NCBI GenBank assembly: GCA_965153455.1
Contig: OZ234501.1
Span: forward strand, 310,001 to 374,000
DNA length: 64,000 nucleotides
Direction: 5' to 3'
Origin: Sphagnum compactum
Lineage: Eukaryota; Bryophyta; Sphagnopsida; Sphagnales
Within the stretch, counting starts at the first letter, position 1, and every line of letters begins with the position of its first letter. The notes under the pieces are model-generated. The model was given only the letters and a program-made list of their open reading frames with translations. It was not told where the DNA came from and ran no database searches. Below, in pieces: positions 37,501-48,538 of this stretch. Both the position numbers and the translations under genes were made by a program.

Positions 37501-38539
37501 ATGAGGCAGCAACTGGGTTCCCACTTGCAGTGCAAAGAGCTGTGAGAACACTCAATTTGTAGCTGAATGTTATCCTGAAGGGCCAAATTGTCAGATTTGC
37601 AAAGCCTGAGTCTTTGTTTAATTTTTAAATATGGCATTTATATATCAGTTCCATCTGTTTTGCAGTTTGCACCTGAACTCACTTTGATCGAAGTGTGACT
37701 CCAAAACAGTGAAGGCAAGTTTCTATTTAGACTATCTATAGGCCTTTTTTGTCCAAATTGCGAGTGGTGTGAAGTTCCATAGTTTTTTGAGAAAACTGGG
37801 TGCTTGGCCACTGGGTGTGCTGAGGACATTCGGTAATGATGAATTTAGTTTTGGAGATGCAGAATGTGAGGACAGTGGCTGCTCTTATTACTGCAGTTTG
37901 TGGGTTTTGTGAAGTCTTGAGTAAGCCAAAGGTGGTACTCATGACCATGTGACTGGTAATTCCTCTAGAATCTGCGAAAAAATATCTACGGATTCTAGAA
38001 TTTTTTTTGGGGACTGCAGTGTTAATCATTTATTTTGGCGACTTGGCTTTGTGAAGCCTTGATCATGTTACTGCGAACATCTTCTGGTGATGCATCAGTG
38101 GTGGCTGAAGGTGCCTGCAACTGCTGAGGGAGAAGCTTTTGGGAGGTAAGAGCTTAATTTGGAACAGAGAAATGATGGACTACCTTAGGTGGACCAATAT
38201 CTAATTACTAGCTGGTATAGCCAAAATTAGCTGATACAATTTATACTTAGCCAGTGCTAAGTTCTAACTGGTAACCAGTACATAACTACTACCTTACCCC
38301 TAAAGAACTGGCTAAATTTTCTTAATGTAGTTGGAGGGCACCTTAAAAAGTAAGATTACCTCTGCTATGAGACAGACATCTTCTGTCTTTAGCAGGGTTC
38401 TTAGTTCTTACAATTCATAAGGTTCCTTGCCACTTCTTTAAATGCAGTAAGGCCCTCAGATGAGGTGTCAACAAGATTCAAAATCTGCCTCAGGTGTACT
38501 CCGAATTTTGGTAACGGCCCCATCTTCAAGCCTTAACTA
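37501..38539. other. Intergenic, nothing recognised
   Basis: Only short open frames without domains. One block (about 38310-38360) resembles 38550-38603 ('tcttaatgtagttggag-gcac', 'gtaagat-ac'), suggesting a short duplicated segment next to the foldback element. Confidence 0.45.
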
Positions 38540-38780
38540 TAACATAAAAGTGTCCAAAGAAATTCTTAGTGTAGTTAGAGGACCACTTACAACATGTAAG
38601 ATCTCATGGGGCACTTCAGAAAACAAAATGCCCACTGTTTCACTCTTTGTGAGCATTTCATTTTCCGAAATGAAAGAGCAGACATTTTGTTTTCTGAAAT
38701 GCCCCCACATCATATTTTTACTTTTTCCTATGATGCTCATACTCAATGGATATCCTGCAGGACAGGTATCATAGGAAAAA
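38540..38780. repeat. Foldback element / MITE-like or young hairpin
   Basis: A 23-bp arm at 38608-38630 pairs with 38683-38705 with a single mismatch (core TTCAGAAAACAAAATG). Inside the loop is a second small palindrome, TTTCATTTtccgAAATGAAA. A further small pair, TCCTATGA / TCATAGGA, flanks 38727-38778. Open frames on both strands give similar peptides because of the symmetry. No terminal target duplication was identified, so MITE, decayed transposon end and hairpin-RNA precursor all remain possible. Confidence 0.55.
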
Positions 38781-39689
38781 AAAGTTATTTTTTTATGAAG
38801 ATTGAGGGTTTCATGTCATGCAACACCCTCATGCCAAGGTGTGCCCAAATAATGGACCCTTGGCCTACAGCCTTGGGGGCCTGTTATTTGGGAACACCCC
38901 AACCCTCAGACCCAGAAGGTGCAAAAAAAAGACGAATTTGCAGAAAGGTTGGATACCTTTATGTGCAATCCAAACTTCAACACCCTTGACTATTGTGCAT
39001 ATGGCAAGTTCATGCGAAGCAAAAAATTGGTACTCAATTACTTTGAACATATTGCAATGTTTCCCCAACATTTCATTAAGATTCCATTGGACTACATGCA
39101 CATGTTTATACAATTCTTTATATGTGTGTGTTTCAAATTCTCCGTGATTGGGGTTTCAGCTGCTAAGGTTAAGTTTCATTTTAGGTATATGTTTTGTAGT
39201 TATGTTTAGGGTACATGTTGATGTCAGGTTTCTTTTTTGGGGATTATTTATTGAACTTTCAATGGCATGATTGATTGATCAATCACCTGAAACATGGTCA
39301 CTACATGTTTCAATTACCCAAAAATTGGCCACTACACTTGGTTCAGTGAAATCAAAACTTAAGGCCGAAACTTGAATGTAGTACACTAATGTCTATTGAC
39401 GATCATTATGTTGTTATTTAATGTGTTGTATGTATGTTTCAACTATGTTTCAGCGTTATGTCCATGTTAATTTTTTTTGTAACATGCTAAACATGGAGAT
39501 GAGATTATTACTTCTGTCTTTCAAACAATGGACCTTTAGGAAACAAGCAACACAATCATTAGCCAATTCTTTACATGAATTTCTACACTATCAAAAATGT
39601 TTGTAACAGTGTATTAAGATGGAGAACGAGCACAATGACACTACAAAGAGAGGATGTGACTGAGCATGAGCTTGTGAACATGAGCCTAT

Positions 39690-40130
39690 GAGCAAAAACG
39701 AATATATTTGGAATATTTTAATGATGGGGACAAAATATTTTTACAATATTTCCATGTCATGTAGGAATGACATGGAAATTTTTCCATGTGTACGTGGATG
39801 ACAATCAAAAATGGATGAAAAGTTTGGATGAAAATTAAACATCAATGATTTTTTGGATGATAAATGCAATTAGACGAATTATTTAGATGAAAGATCCAAC
39901 GTGGTGAAATGTATGGATGAAACTAATTCCAAAACAATTATGTTGGATGAAATCCACATGTCCATGGATGAAAGTTACAAAATGGATGAAATATTTGGAT
40001 GAAAGTGGAACAACAATGAACTTTTTAGATGATAAATGGAAGTAGATGAATTGTTTGGATGAAAGTTCCATCCATTTTGAAATGTATGGATGAAACTAAT
40101 TCCAAAGTAGTTATGACGAATGAAAATGAT
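39690..40130. repeat. GGATGAAA-rich tandem duplication, about 172-bp period
   Basis: Two units start at 39807 and 39979 (AAAATGGATGAAA...), share 'ttggatgaaa', 'gatgataaatg-aa-tagatgaatt' and 'gaaatgtatggatgaaactaattccaaa', and differ at roughly one base in six. The segment just left (39690-39800; 'gtgagcatg', 'aatattttgatgacatgg', 'ccatgt') resembles 44290-44465, a dispersed relative. Confidence 0.6.
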
Positions 40131-41099
40131 TGACTCACATAATTTTCATGTCAAATTTCATTTGTGAAAAAGGATTTCAAAGGTGAAACTCCAAGAAGTT
40201 ACTATACAATGTAAGAAGGTGAAACAATAACTTGTGTAAGTTAAGCTAAATCACACAATAAGTCAAAGGTAGGAAGTCCACATAATGATGGAATGGGAAA
40301 ATGCTTGAAAAATTAGTGAATAGTGCACTACACACATCATATTGAAGAATATTTTATTTATGTAGCAAAATGCATTATAAAACAACAGAACCCATAATAG
40401 TCTTATTTAACAACTATCTAATAAAATTGCAACCTACTTTACTTCCAAAATTTTGGCACAACCTAATAATCGATGAACCTCATTCCAACTCCAAGATGGA
40501 TAATGAATGAATGGTTCTCTAATCCCATAATACATGGCATATTGCAAAATGTATTACAAGTGTTTGCATTGCACCCACAACCTTCGCCTGTAGAGGGACA
40601 TAGACATCATGGAAGAAAAATCCACACAACTACAAGTTGAGTAATCATTAATCATTACTTCATATTGTTTACAGTTTTTTAGTGATCCTAAGAAGAGGTG
40701 GTAAATCCGCCCATATTTTGGAGGAAGAATGGTTAAGCGAATTAATAGTGTGGCTTTGAGAGCTCGTCCTACCTCCCACTTGTTTTCTTGCAGAATGGAT
40801 AGTTTGAACGTGTTGGGACAAAAGATCTTCTTCTCATTCCTTGATTTGGGCCAAGCATTTGGATCCAATCGTTTATAGACATGGGCAGAAGTACCATCAC
40901 AAAAGAGATTTTGAAGGGGCACATGCCGAAGGTTGGTTTAGGGGTGTAAATCTATTGTTCCGACCTAATGGACAAGGGGACATCTTAGCTTCTCTAAAAG
41001 CAAAAAACCAACCTCCTCTGATGCTACCACATCAATTTGAATGAGATCTATCCTTACTTACATAGGCCATAATGAAGGCAAGGTTGACCTATCAAGTGC

Positions 41100-42935
41100 A
41101 TATTTCCTTATTGTCCCTCCCACACAACAATTAAGGTCATCAAAACCAAAACTTATGTAGTTCAATTGATGCACCTTTGGTTACAAACTAGTCACCAACA
41201 TAACACAGAGCAGGAATACCACGATTTGTTTGTTTTGAAATGATTTTGGCTTTGTAGTAATGTTTAATGTCTTTCTACAATGCCAAGCAATGAATGTTAG
41301 ACTTGGGGAGGTAGCATTAAATTCACCAAATGCCTTCACCACAAAGGCATTCAAGGACCTCCGCACCATTGTAGGTGACAACAAGCATAAGGCCACTGGT
41401 TTTCCCTGCATCCACAATTGACGATCGGTTGATAGATGTCGTTACATTGGCCACTTTCGGAGGAGAGAAATTCATTCAATCATGCCGATGTGAATATGCT
41501 TATGACCCAAGTGGAAGGTCTACCTTGCTTTTGGCTGATCCAAGCACTTCTTCACCTTCCAAGCACGGTATTCTAACAGAAAAACCATAGCTTGAGGTGT
41601 ATTTGGCTGCACCAGCAATTTGGACTAAGTCCCTAAACTAACTAAACCTACACAATCGCAATTCATTCTTGTTCAGACCAATTCAAAATGCACCACCTTG
41701 TAAGAAAGCATAATACAATGATGATTGCTTGAATGTTTGCATGTAATCATAAAACATTGTAACAAATAGGCAAATACCTTTTTTCCTAGATCATTGGAGC
41801 CAAATGTTACGAATTATCTCAGATATTTTACAAGTCGACAAGTCGACTTCTTCCTCCAAAGAGAATTTATATAAACACATAAAGGAATGAAGTTAAAATT
41901 GAAGAAGGATAGATGGAAAATCAAAGTTGAACATAATATTAAGGAAAAACTTACATCCAACATGAAACCTCCCCATTGTCACACACAAAAGTGGTAGAAG
42001 CCGAACCAATTGTTATGCTCATGAATGGCGCCCTCATTGGTAGCTCCTAACGAGTACCACCAAGACCAAATGGTAGCATATCAAATGTTTACTTCCTTCA
42101 AGGAGGTGGATTTTTAGTACTCATAACAAAGGGCTTTGTGATTATCATGGAACTCTGGTGCGATTAACTGTTCAGTGTGTCTATCAAAAGATTGAGTCCA
42201 ATGGGAAAAACGCGTTTGCTCTTTTATCAACCATCTTGACCGTAAGATCTCCAACCCCATAACACAATCCGAACATCATTCTAGTTTGCTTACGCATTAT
42301 CCGCCATGAACCTTTTGAACACATGTGTACCCATCCTTTTCTTCTCAACAATTGCATTCACCTTCCTCCATAACATGCATCGAGCTTCTGTGTCCTTGGA
42401 TTACATGTCACAAACCGCAATCATCATGACATTACAATAGACTGGGTCATAAATGTGATAGGTCATGGTCATCCGTCCTTGAACATGTTTTATGTGATCA
42501 AACATCATCCACACATGTTGCAATTCATAACTTCGTTACATTTGTCGAACCAAATCAAATTCGAAGGCAATGCCATCAACGAACATCTTGAATAAGTAAA
42601 CCTTTTGCCCAACATGTTGACCATGAAAACAATTATCTTGAATATAGTAGTAACCAAACAATGCCTTCAATTGCAAGATGCAATCAACGAAGCCCAAGTT
42701 ACCAAGACGATGTTTCAATGAAGTAATCGAATTACATATGCTAAGGCAGCACAAAGGAGCGAATTTTAACAATGTTTGATCTAGTTTTTCACTCTCGAGA
42801 AACTTCACGGGATCTTTTCCATCCTCATTGAACAAGTGAGAAGGAAGAAATGTCTTACTTATAGACAAAGCAATAGTTGAAGTCATAGCAATTGGCATGC
42901 AACAAACCTCGTCTACAACCATGTTCTTCATCTCC
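41100..42935 (-). pseudogene. Decayed transposase-like gene
   Basis: Read on the minus strand from 42931, one frame stays recognisable for about 320 codons to about 41950 despite several stops. After an open part (RLGNLGFVDCILQLKALFGY ... GQKVYLFKM) come a stop, then YELQHVWMMFDHIKHVQG, YHIYDPVYCNVMMIAVCDM and FKRFMADNA, with further stops between. The alternation of D-bearing conserved blocks resembles the catalytic core of MULE-like transposases found repeatedly in plant genomes. That assignment is from memory of such sequences. The frame ends at a plausible splice donor near 41955 (GAT|GTAAGT), and 41180-41590 may hold downstream exon remains. Stops and frameshifts make it non-functional. 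Confidence 0.5.
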
Positions 42936-43099
42936 TAAAAAGATTATCTACACTTGCCATCCACAACTAGATGGGCATCGGTGCCCAAGTGGATCGAGGC
43001 TCTTGAAAGATTTAGAAACTTGTGAACAACATAATACATTCTGCAACTATGAGTTTGTAGACATGTGGGCGAAGAATCGCAAAACTTACAGCTGATGGT

Positions 43100-46000
43100 A
43101 CAAATTAGGGATTTTCACAAGACACTGCCCAAATTTTGGAAGTTATGAACAATCGCCACTCCAAGTAACTTCATTGAGCACATAAAAATGTTGAAACAGA
43201 AGATAATAATCATTCTAACAACACAAATGTCCAATGCATTTCATCATTTTGAAGCCCAATCATCAAGCACCCTAATCAAGCACCCTAATGCAAGTTGATG
43301 CCTTGAAATTTGCCAACTTGAGAGTTCAAATTTTGCTAGGATGCCAATAATAGAATCTACGCCATTTGGACAATTTGATAATGTTCTCATGTGTTCTCGA
43401 GTTCGTTGTATGTTACATCTTGCAATCCTATTGAGGGAATACCAAAACCTTGCTATTGTTTTCCATGAAGTCTCAAATTTAACATAGTAAAACATGTGTG
43501 TTAGCAAGATGACTATGAATGAGCAATCATTGTTTGATTCTAGCACTTCATGTTTCAATTGACAATCTTAGAATTGTCTTGTTTAGGTAGGCCTTCAGAT
43601 ACTTCCTTTGCTTGAACACAAATGTAATGCCTTTATTTGTAAGGGCCTTGAAACACTTCTTTTCACAAGTTAGCTATTTGGAATCAATGGATATAGTTGT
43701 TTAAGATCCTTCTTTTCATCCTACAAAATTGGAAGAGTTTTCTCTAGGTTTTTTTGCACAATTTTTTTCAATCGTCAAGATATTGGGACATTAGCTTTTG
43801 GGTGGCCAGGACTCTTGTCATTCATTTGACAAAATTGGAACTAAGTCGAAAGATGTGTGGGTTGAACGGAAAAGGCTAATGGAAGTAAATGGCTTGGTGC
43901 ATTTTGCGTGCATATTTTGGCCCCATTAATTCATAGCCTTGGAAGTGCAAACCATATGTTGAAGGCTATTGGACATGCACATTCCATACACAATATATGT
44001 TCTTTGTAATAATAGGTTTACATAGCATATGTATTTGAAATTTGCGTGGGCATAATCATGAGAGAGTATTGCTCAAATTATTGCATTTGTTTTTTTTCCT
44101 CTTGAGTTAAACAAACTAAAGTAAACCGTATGGTGGAATTTGTAGCTATTGTAGATATGTTGGGAATTATGATAGAGTTGTTTCTTTAAAGTTTGTGTCA
44201 CAAATTGGTGGTCATGGACATAAAGAAGATTTGGCAATATTGGTTACAAATTCCAACTTTCACTTGTGTCTACAACCAATGATGTTATCTTGTGAGCAGT
44301 AGTTGAACATGAGTACGTGAGCATGATAAAATCTTTTAAAGAATATTTTGATGACATGGAAAGAATATTCCTAAAATATTTTTTGCCATGCAAGATAGAA
44401 TTTAAGTTGACATGGATAGAATATTTTGCCACATGGACATGGATCAAATGTAAATTGGATGAAATTCATCATAAAAAAACCTTTTTGAACAAAAATTTCC
44501 AAATGAATTTTACTTTTTGTAAAGGTTTAGCCCTAAAACCTCAGCTTTTTCATTTTTTTAAGATTGTTGAATAAAATAATAGTGTTTGTTTGTGGGTTGG
44601 ATTATAGAATATGTCATGTACAAAACTATATTTAGAAAGTACATTCAAAATTTTTAGGTGATATTTTATCATTGAATTACAAAACGTGCATAATTTCAAT
44701 GTTTAACAAGACACAAGAGGTAGGACACATGACAAAGGAATAGTACAAAAACATGAAAATGACAACAAAGTTTGCTAAACTATAGAATTAGACTTCAGTT
44801 CACAACCTTGAAAAATGAACATGTCAAATAATGCAACAAGAAGTTGCACAAAACAAGAAAGAAAGAAGAAGGTGAAAAATTAAATATAAAAAAGTTGTTT
44901 TGTCACATGATCAACACCACATAGTTTTCCAATGTAGGGACCTCTATAATTTATTGATGCATAGTCAACAATTTAGGGTTTGTGACAATTTTTTGACTAT
45001 TCATTTCACACAATCATTTTTTCATGATAGATAAAATTCCAAAGGAATATGGAAGGATGGTGTGCTCAGGCTTTCCATTCAAATGAAATGTTGCCATTAG
45101 GCACTACTAAAAAACATGCAACCCACAAAGGGAAAAAAATGTTTGGAAGAAAACAACATGACCAACAAACCAACCTTTGGAAAAATTGCACACAAATGTC
45201 TATAAAACATTTACTAATGATTGAGGTCGTTAATGCGCACACAACTTAGATAAATAAAACTCTAGGAAGAAAATGGAAAAAACATGTAAGGAAGGCATGG
45301 GCTTTTCATAAGGATATCTAGAGGAAGCAGATGAAATGCACATAATTTTTTTCCTGTAGAATGGGGTGGGTAGCATCTAATGTAATTAATTATTTTTTTA
45401 TGTACTTGATGTGAAGGGGAAAAAGGGTTTTTAAAAAAAACAAATAAAAAAAGGTTACAATAACAAATAAAAAGACATTAGGTGCAATCATGTGAATTAT
45501 ACACGAATATTTGAACCTAAAAATATCATTGAATAATTGCAAATCTTCTACTGAAAAGCAACTAGAGCTTAGACAGGAGAAGTGAAGGATAATTGATTAT
45601 TGTGGTTAGAAATATACAAAATATATGTATACAAAAAATATTTATGAAAATAAATATGTTGAATAAGTAGTTTCACATATATCCCCCATAGTGAAATTTT
45701 TATGGATGATTACAATAGATAATAACATTCAATTCAAATTCCTAAATATAATGTTTCCAAGCTCATCATATTTTTATCAAAGCAAGAAGTGAGGGATTTA
45801 CTAGGAAATTTGAAAAAACAAAAGATGTTATTGAAATAGCGGAATTTGTAAAGCATAACTTTGAAAGGAATGTCCTTCAAAATGTTTAACAAAAATGGGT
45901 AACAAAGAAATTTGATATGAACACGCTTGCAAAGACATACCTAACATTATGTTATGGACAATCAATTGAAATTGGAAATTCGAAAAAAGGCCATGTACGT

Positions 46001-46537
46001 ACACCATCAAATTTAAGGAAGGTGAAACATTAATGGTGTCAGGCACATATGTAAAAGACAAATGTATTTTCCCATACATGATTGTTTGGGAAAATATTGT
46101 GGTGTTGGTGATAAGAAGAATAGGTAGTTCACATTTTTCTAGGAAGATGAATGATAAAAATTTGATAGTACTGTGTAATAATACCTATAATGTTAACAAT
46201 AACTAATTTTTTCATCATTACACTTCATTGGGATGGAACAAATTACATTTGGAATACCAAATCCATGAAGCTATTTATGAAAATAAATCATGTTGATGAA
46301 GACAAAATGCGCTTTAGAATGTATAAGAAACATATTTGATTCCATATGCACGGACAAACATTGGGATCATGTTTGAAATGGGGAAATGATACAACCATTT
46401 TGATTCAAATTTTTATTTATTAAATATTAATAGTTTGAAGCATGTATGTAAATGAAAAATGTATTTTTTCATACATGATCATTTGGAGCAAATATTGTTG
46501 TGAATGTGATTTTAAAAATACGTATTTCAAATTTTGT
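43100..46537. other. AT-rich intergenic DNA with low-copy dispersed repeats
   Basis: No gene supported. Two repeat pairs are visible. 44290-44465 is related to 39690-39850. 46040-46135 is related to 46440-46520 ('atgtaaaagacaaatgtattttcccatacatgat' against 'atgtaaatgaaaaatgtattttttcatacatgat', read in blocks). The region just before the retrotransposon, about 46250-46365, also resembles 53590-53690. Confidence 0.5.
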
Positions 46538-48538
46538 TGGGCGCCCCGCTCTTAGATGTAGGTTGACTAACCGTCGCTGGTGTTAGCTACAAAACCAACG
46601 TTCAACCGACGCATTCGTAGGCAATCAGCTGCTCCCCAACGCCTCGCTGGAGCGCGATGGAATGGCGCTGATTGATCTGGTAGATGGTCTGTCCTCGGGG
46701 TCGGTTGTGTTTGTCAGCGTGACAGATGGCGATCTTGCAGATCATGATGCGCGTCTCAGGGGCAGAGCCTCCGAATGTCTCCCAGGCCATGGCCATCAAG
46801 CGCAGGCCATTGCGGCGACACTTCTCGTCGTCGTCAGAGTGCTTCTTGGTGGCGGCGGCCTTGGCAGCGACCAGACTCTTTCCCGTCGCACGATCGATGA
46901 AGGTGGGCTGCAGTGGGTGTGTAATCATAGAGTCCAGGCAGGTGTCCTGGCCGGCGCAGAACATCGGGAGCAGGACGTCAGCGGGACGATCCTTGCGGCC
47001 GGCGATTAGGCCGGTCTTCTCGAGGCGGGACTTGAGACCTGCCTCATTAGCAATGATGTTCTGCACGTACGGCATGCGGTCGTGACGGCGAATGGTGTGC
47101 GGCCCGTGCCTGCGGGTCACGGCGTGGTCGCCGTACGGGTCCATCACGTGCAGATGGCATTTCGGGTAGCGGACGGCAGGGCATGTCTTGAAGCCCAGCC
47201 AGAACTGGACGACACGCTGGAAGTGGCGTAGTGGCAGGGTGAGGCCGAGATAGGGCAGCGGCACGGCGGTGAGGTACCCTGACGCCCAGCTAGCGCGCAA
47301 AGACTAGAGGTGCCCCTTGTTACGCACGTTACTATCGACGAACAGGTGGTCGTATTCGGCCTCGTTCATTAGGTGCATGATCTTGGACTGGATGCCGGCG
47401 CCCGACGCCTCGGGGTTGAACTGGAGGATCTTGTTCAGGGCGACGAGGTTGCCTGGGTTGATGTGTTGACGCTCAAACTCGGCGCTCAGGTCGTCGGTCG
47501 GGTCCGCGTCGGCGTCGTTGCGACCGAACAGTTTGTTGACCAGGCCGGCGGTGCCTAGGCACGAGTTGACGTAGGCGGCATCTGGGTGGTCCTCGACAAT
47601 GTCAATGGCCAACCCGGCCTTGCCGATCGGCAGGTGGGCCTGCTTCCATGCGAGCGGGTCGTTGATTTGGGCGGAGAGTATGGTCTCGATTGCCATCTGC
47701 CAGTTCTGGTCGGCGGTCTGCAACTCGTTGCAGATACAATCGCGACGCACGGTGCGGAGGAGGTGGTTGATCTTGGACGAGTTGGCGCTGCCGCGCATGA
47801 TGATCATCTCAGTCTGCGGGTCGTTGATGTACGGGATGCGGTTGAGAATCGACTGGATGTTGTCAATCTTGGCCTTGATGAAGTCCTGCACGTACAGGTC
47901 AGGGCCGATCGGGCAGCCGAGCGTCTTCAGGCCGTCGTCGAATGTCTTGAATTTAATCGACGCCGGGAACAGGCACCACAAGTCGATCGCGTCGGCGTCG
48001 CTGGTGATCGATGACTTATGCAGCTGCAGGTGGAGGCCGTGCTCAGGTCCATTGTCAACGAACATCTGGACGGCTTGACTCGTGTCATTGAGCGTGCCAA
48101 CGATCTTGCCATCATCGAGGTACCACGCGTTTAGCTGCAAGTTGGGGATGATGTTGTGCACCTTGAGGAGGAAGGCGTGCAGGGTCAGCGAAAACAAGAG
48201 GCCGGCCAGCGGGTCGCCCTGGTCGACGCCGAATATTAGCGAGAACAAGAGGCCGGCCAGTGGGCCGCCCTGATCGACGCCGAATGTCAGCGAGAATAAG
48301 AGGCCGGCTAGCGGGTCGCCCTGGTCAACGCCGGATGTCAGCGAAAACACGTGATCCTCGTAATACAGGCGGCCCGCCTATGTGTAGACGACGGCGACGA
48401 ACCGCGCCATGCCCGATAGCTTGTCGACGACTGAATTAATGGCGGTTTGGCGTAGGCAACGCCCGTAAGCGTTCTGCAGGTCTAGGTCGACCTCGACATG
48501 CGTCTCGCGGTCGATGGTGTCACGCAGCATGTTGGTGG
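46538..48538 (-). mobile_element. 3' half of non-LTR retrotransposon: RT and restriction-like endonuclease (broken)
   Basis: GC-rich block with abrupt edges against AT-rich flanks. The minus strand encodes the second half of a reverse transcriptase: a palm motif VDLDLQNAYGR at about 48450, a stop (TAG) about 48380, the QGDPLAG motif repeated three times, then YLDD at 48111-48122. The frame continues to 47304 (TAG), then in the same frame to 46602. This last part has an R2-type C-terminal region: C-x8-C-x8-GDH zinc-knuckle remnant, RHDRM, and RPADVLLP...LDSMITHPL, resembling the PD-(D/E)xK restriction-like endonuclease of early-branching LINEs. A cysteine of the knuckle appears replaced by Arg. 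In-frame stops make this copy dead. The 5' half lies at 51192-52600, split off by an insertion. Confidence 0.75.
48186..48338 (-). repeat. Three in-frame 51-bp tandem units inside RT motif B
   Basis: Unit boundaries CAGCG/TAGCG recur at 48186, 48237, 48288 and 48339. Each unit encodes 17 residues ending ...GVDQG(D/G)PLAGLL. A functional RT has one such motif, so this is a local amplification in a dead or dying copy. Confidence 0.85.

Noticed and set aside
38606-39209. Several overlapping open frames around 38.6-39.2 kb
   Set aside because: Similar peptides appear on both strands because of the foldback; no conserved protein is visible.
46662-47085. Plus-strand open frames of 115 and 119 codons
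   Set aside because: Antisense to the endonuclease-domain frame; no domain of their own.
47586-48078. Plus-strand open frames of 142 and 159 codons
   Set aside because: They are antisense to the reverse-transcriptase reading frame in GC-rich DNA, where antisense frames stay open by composition.
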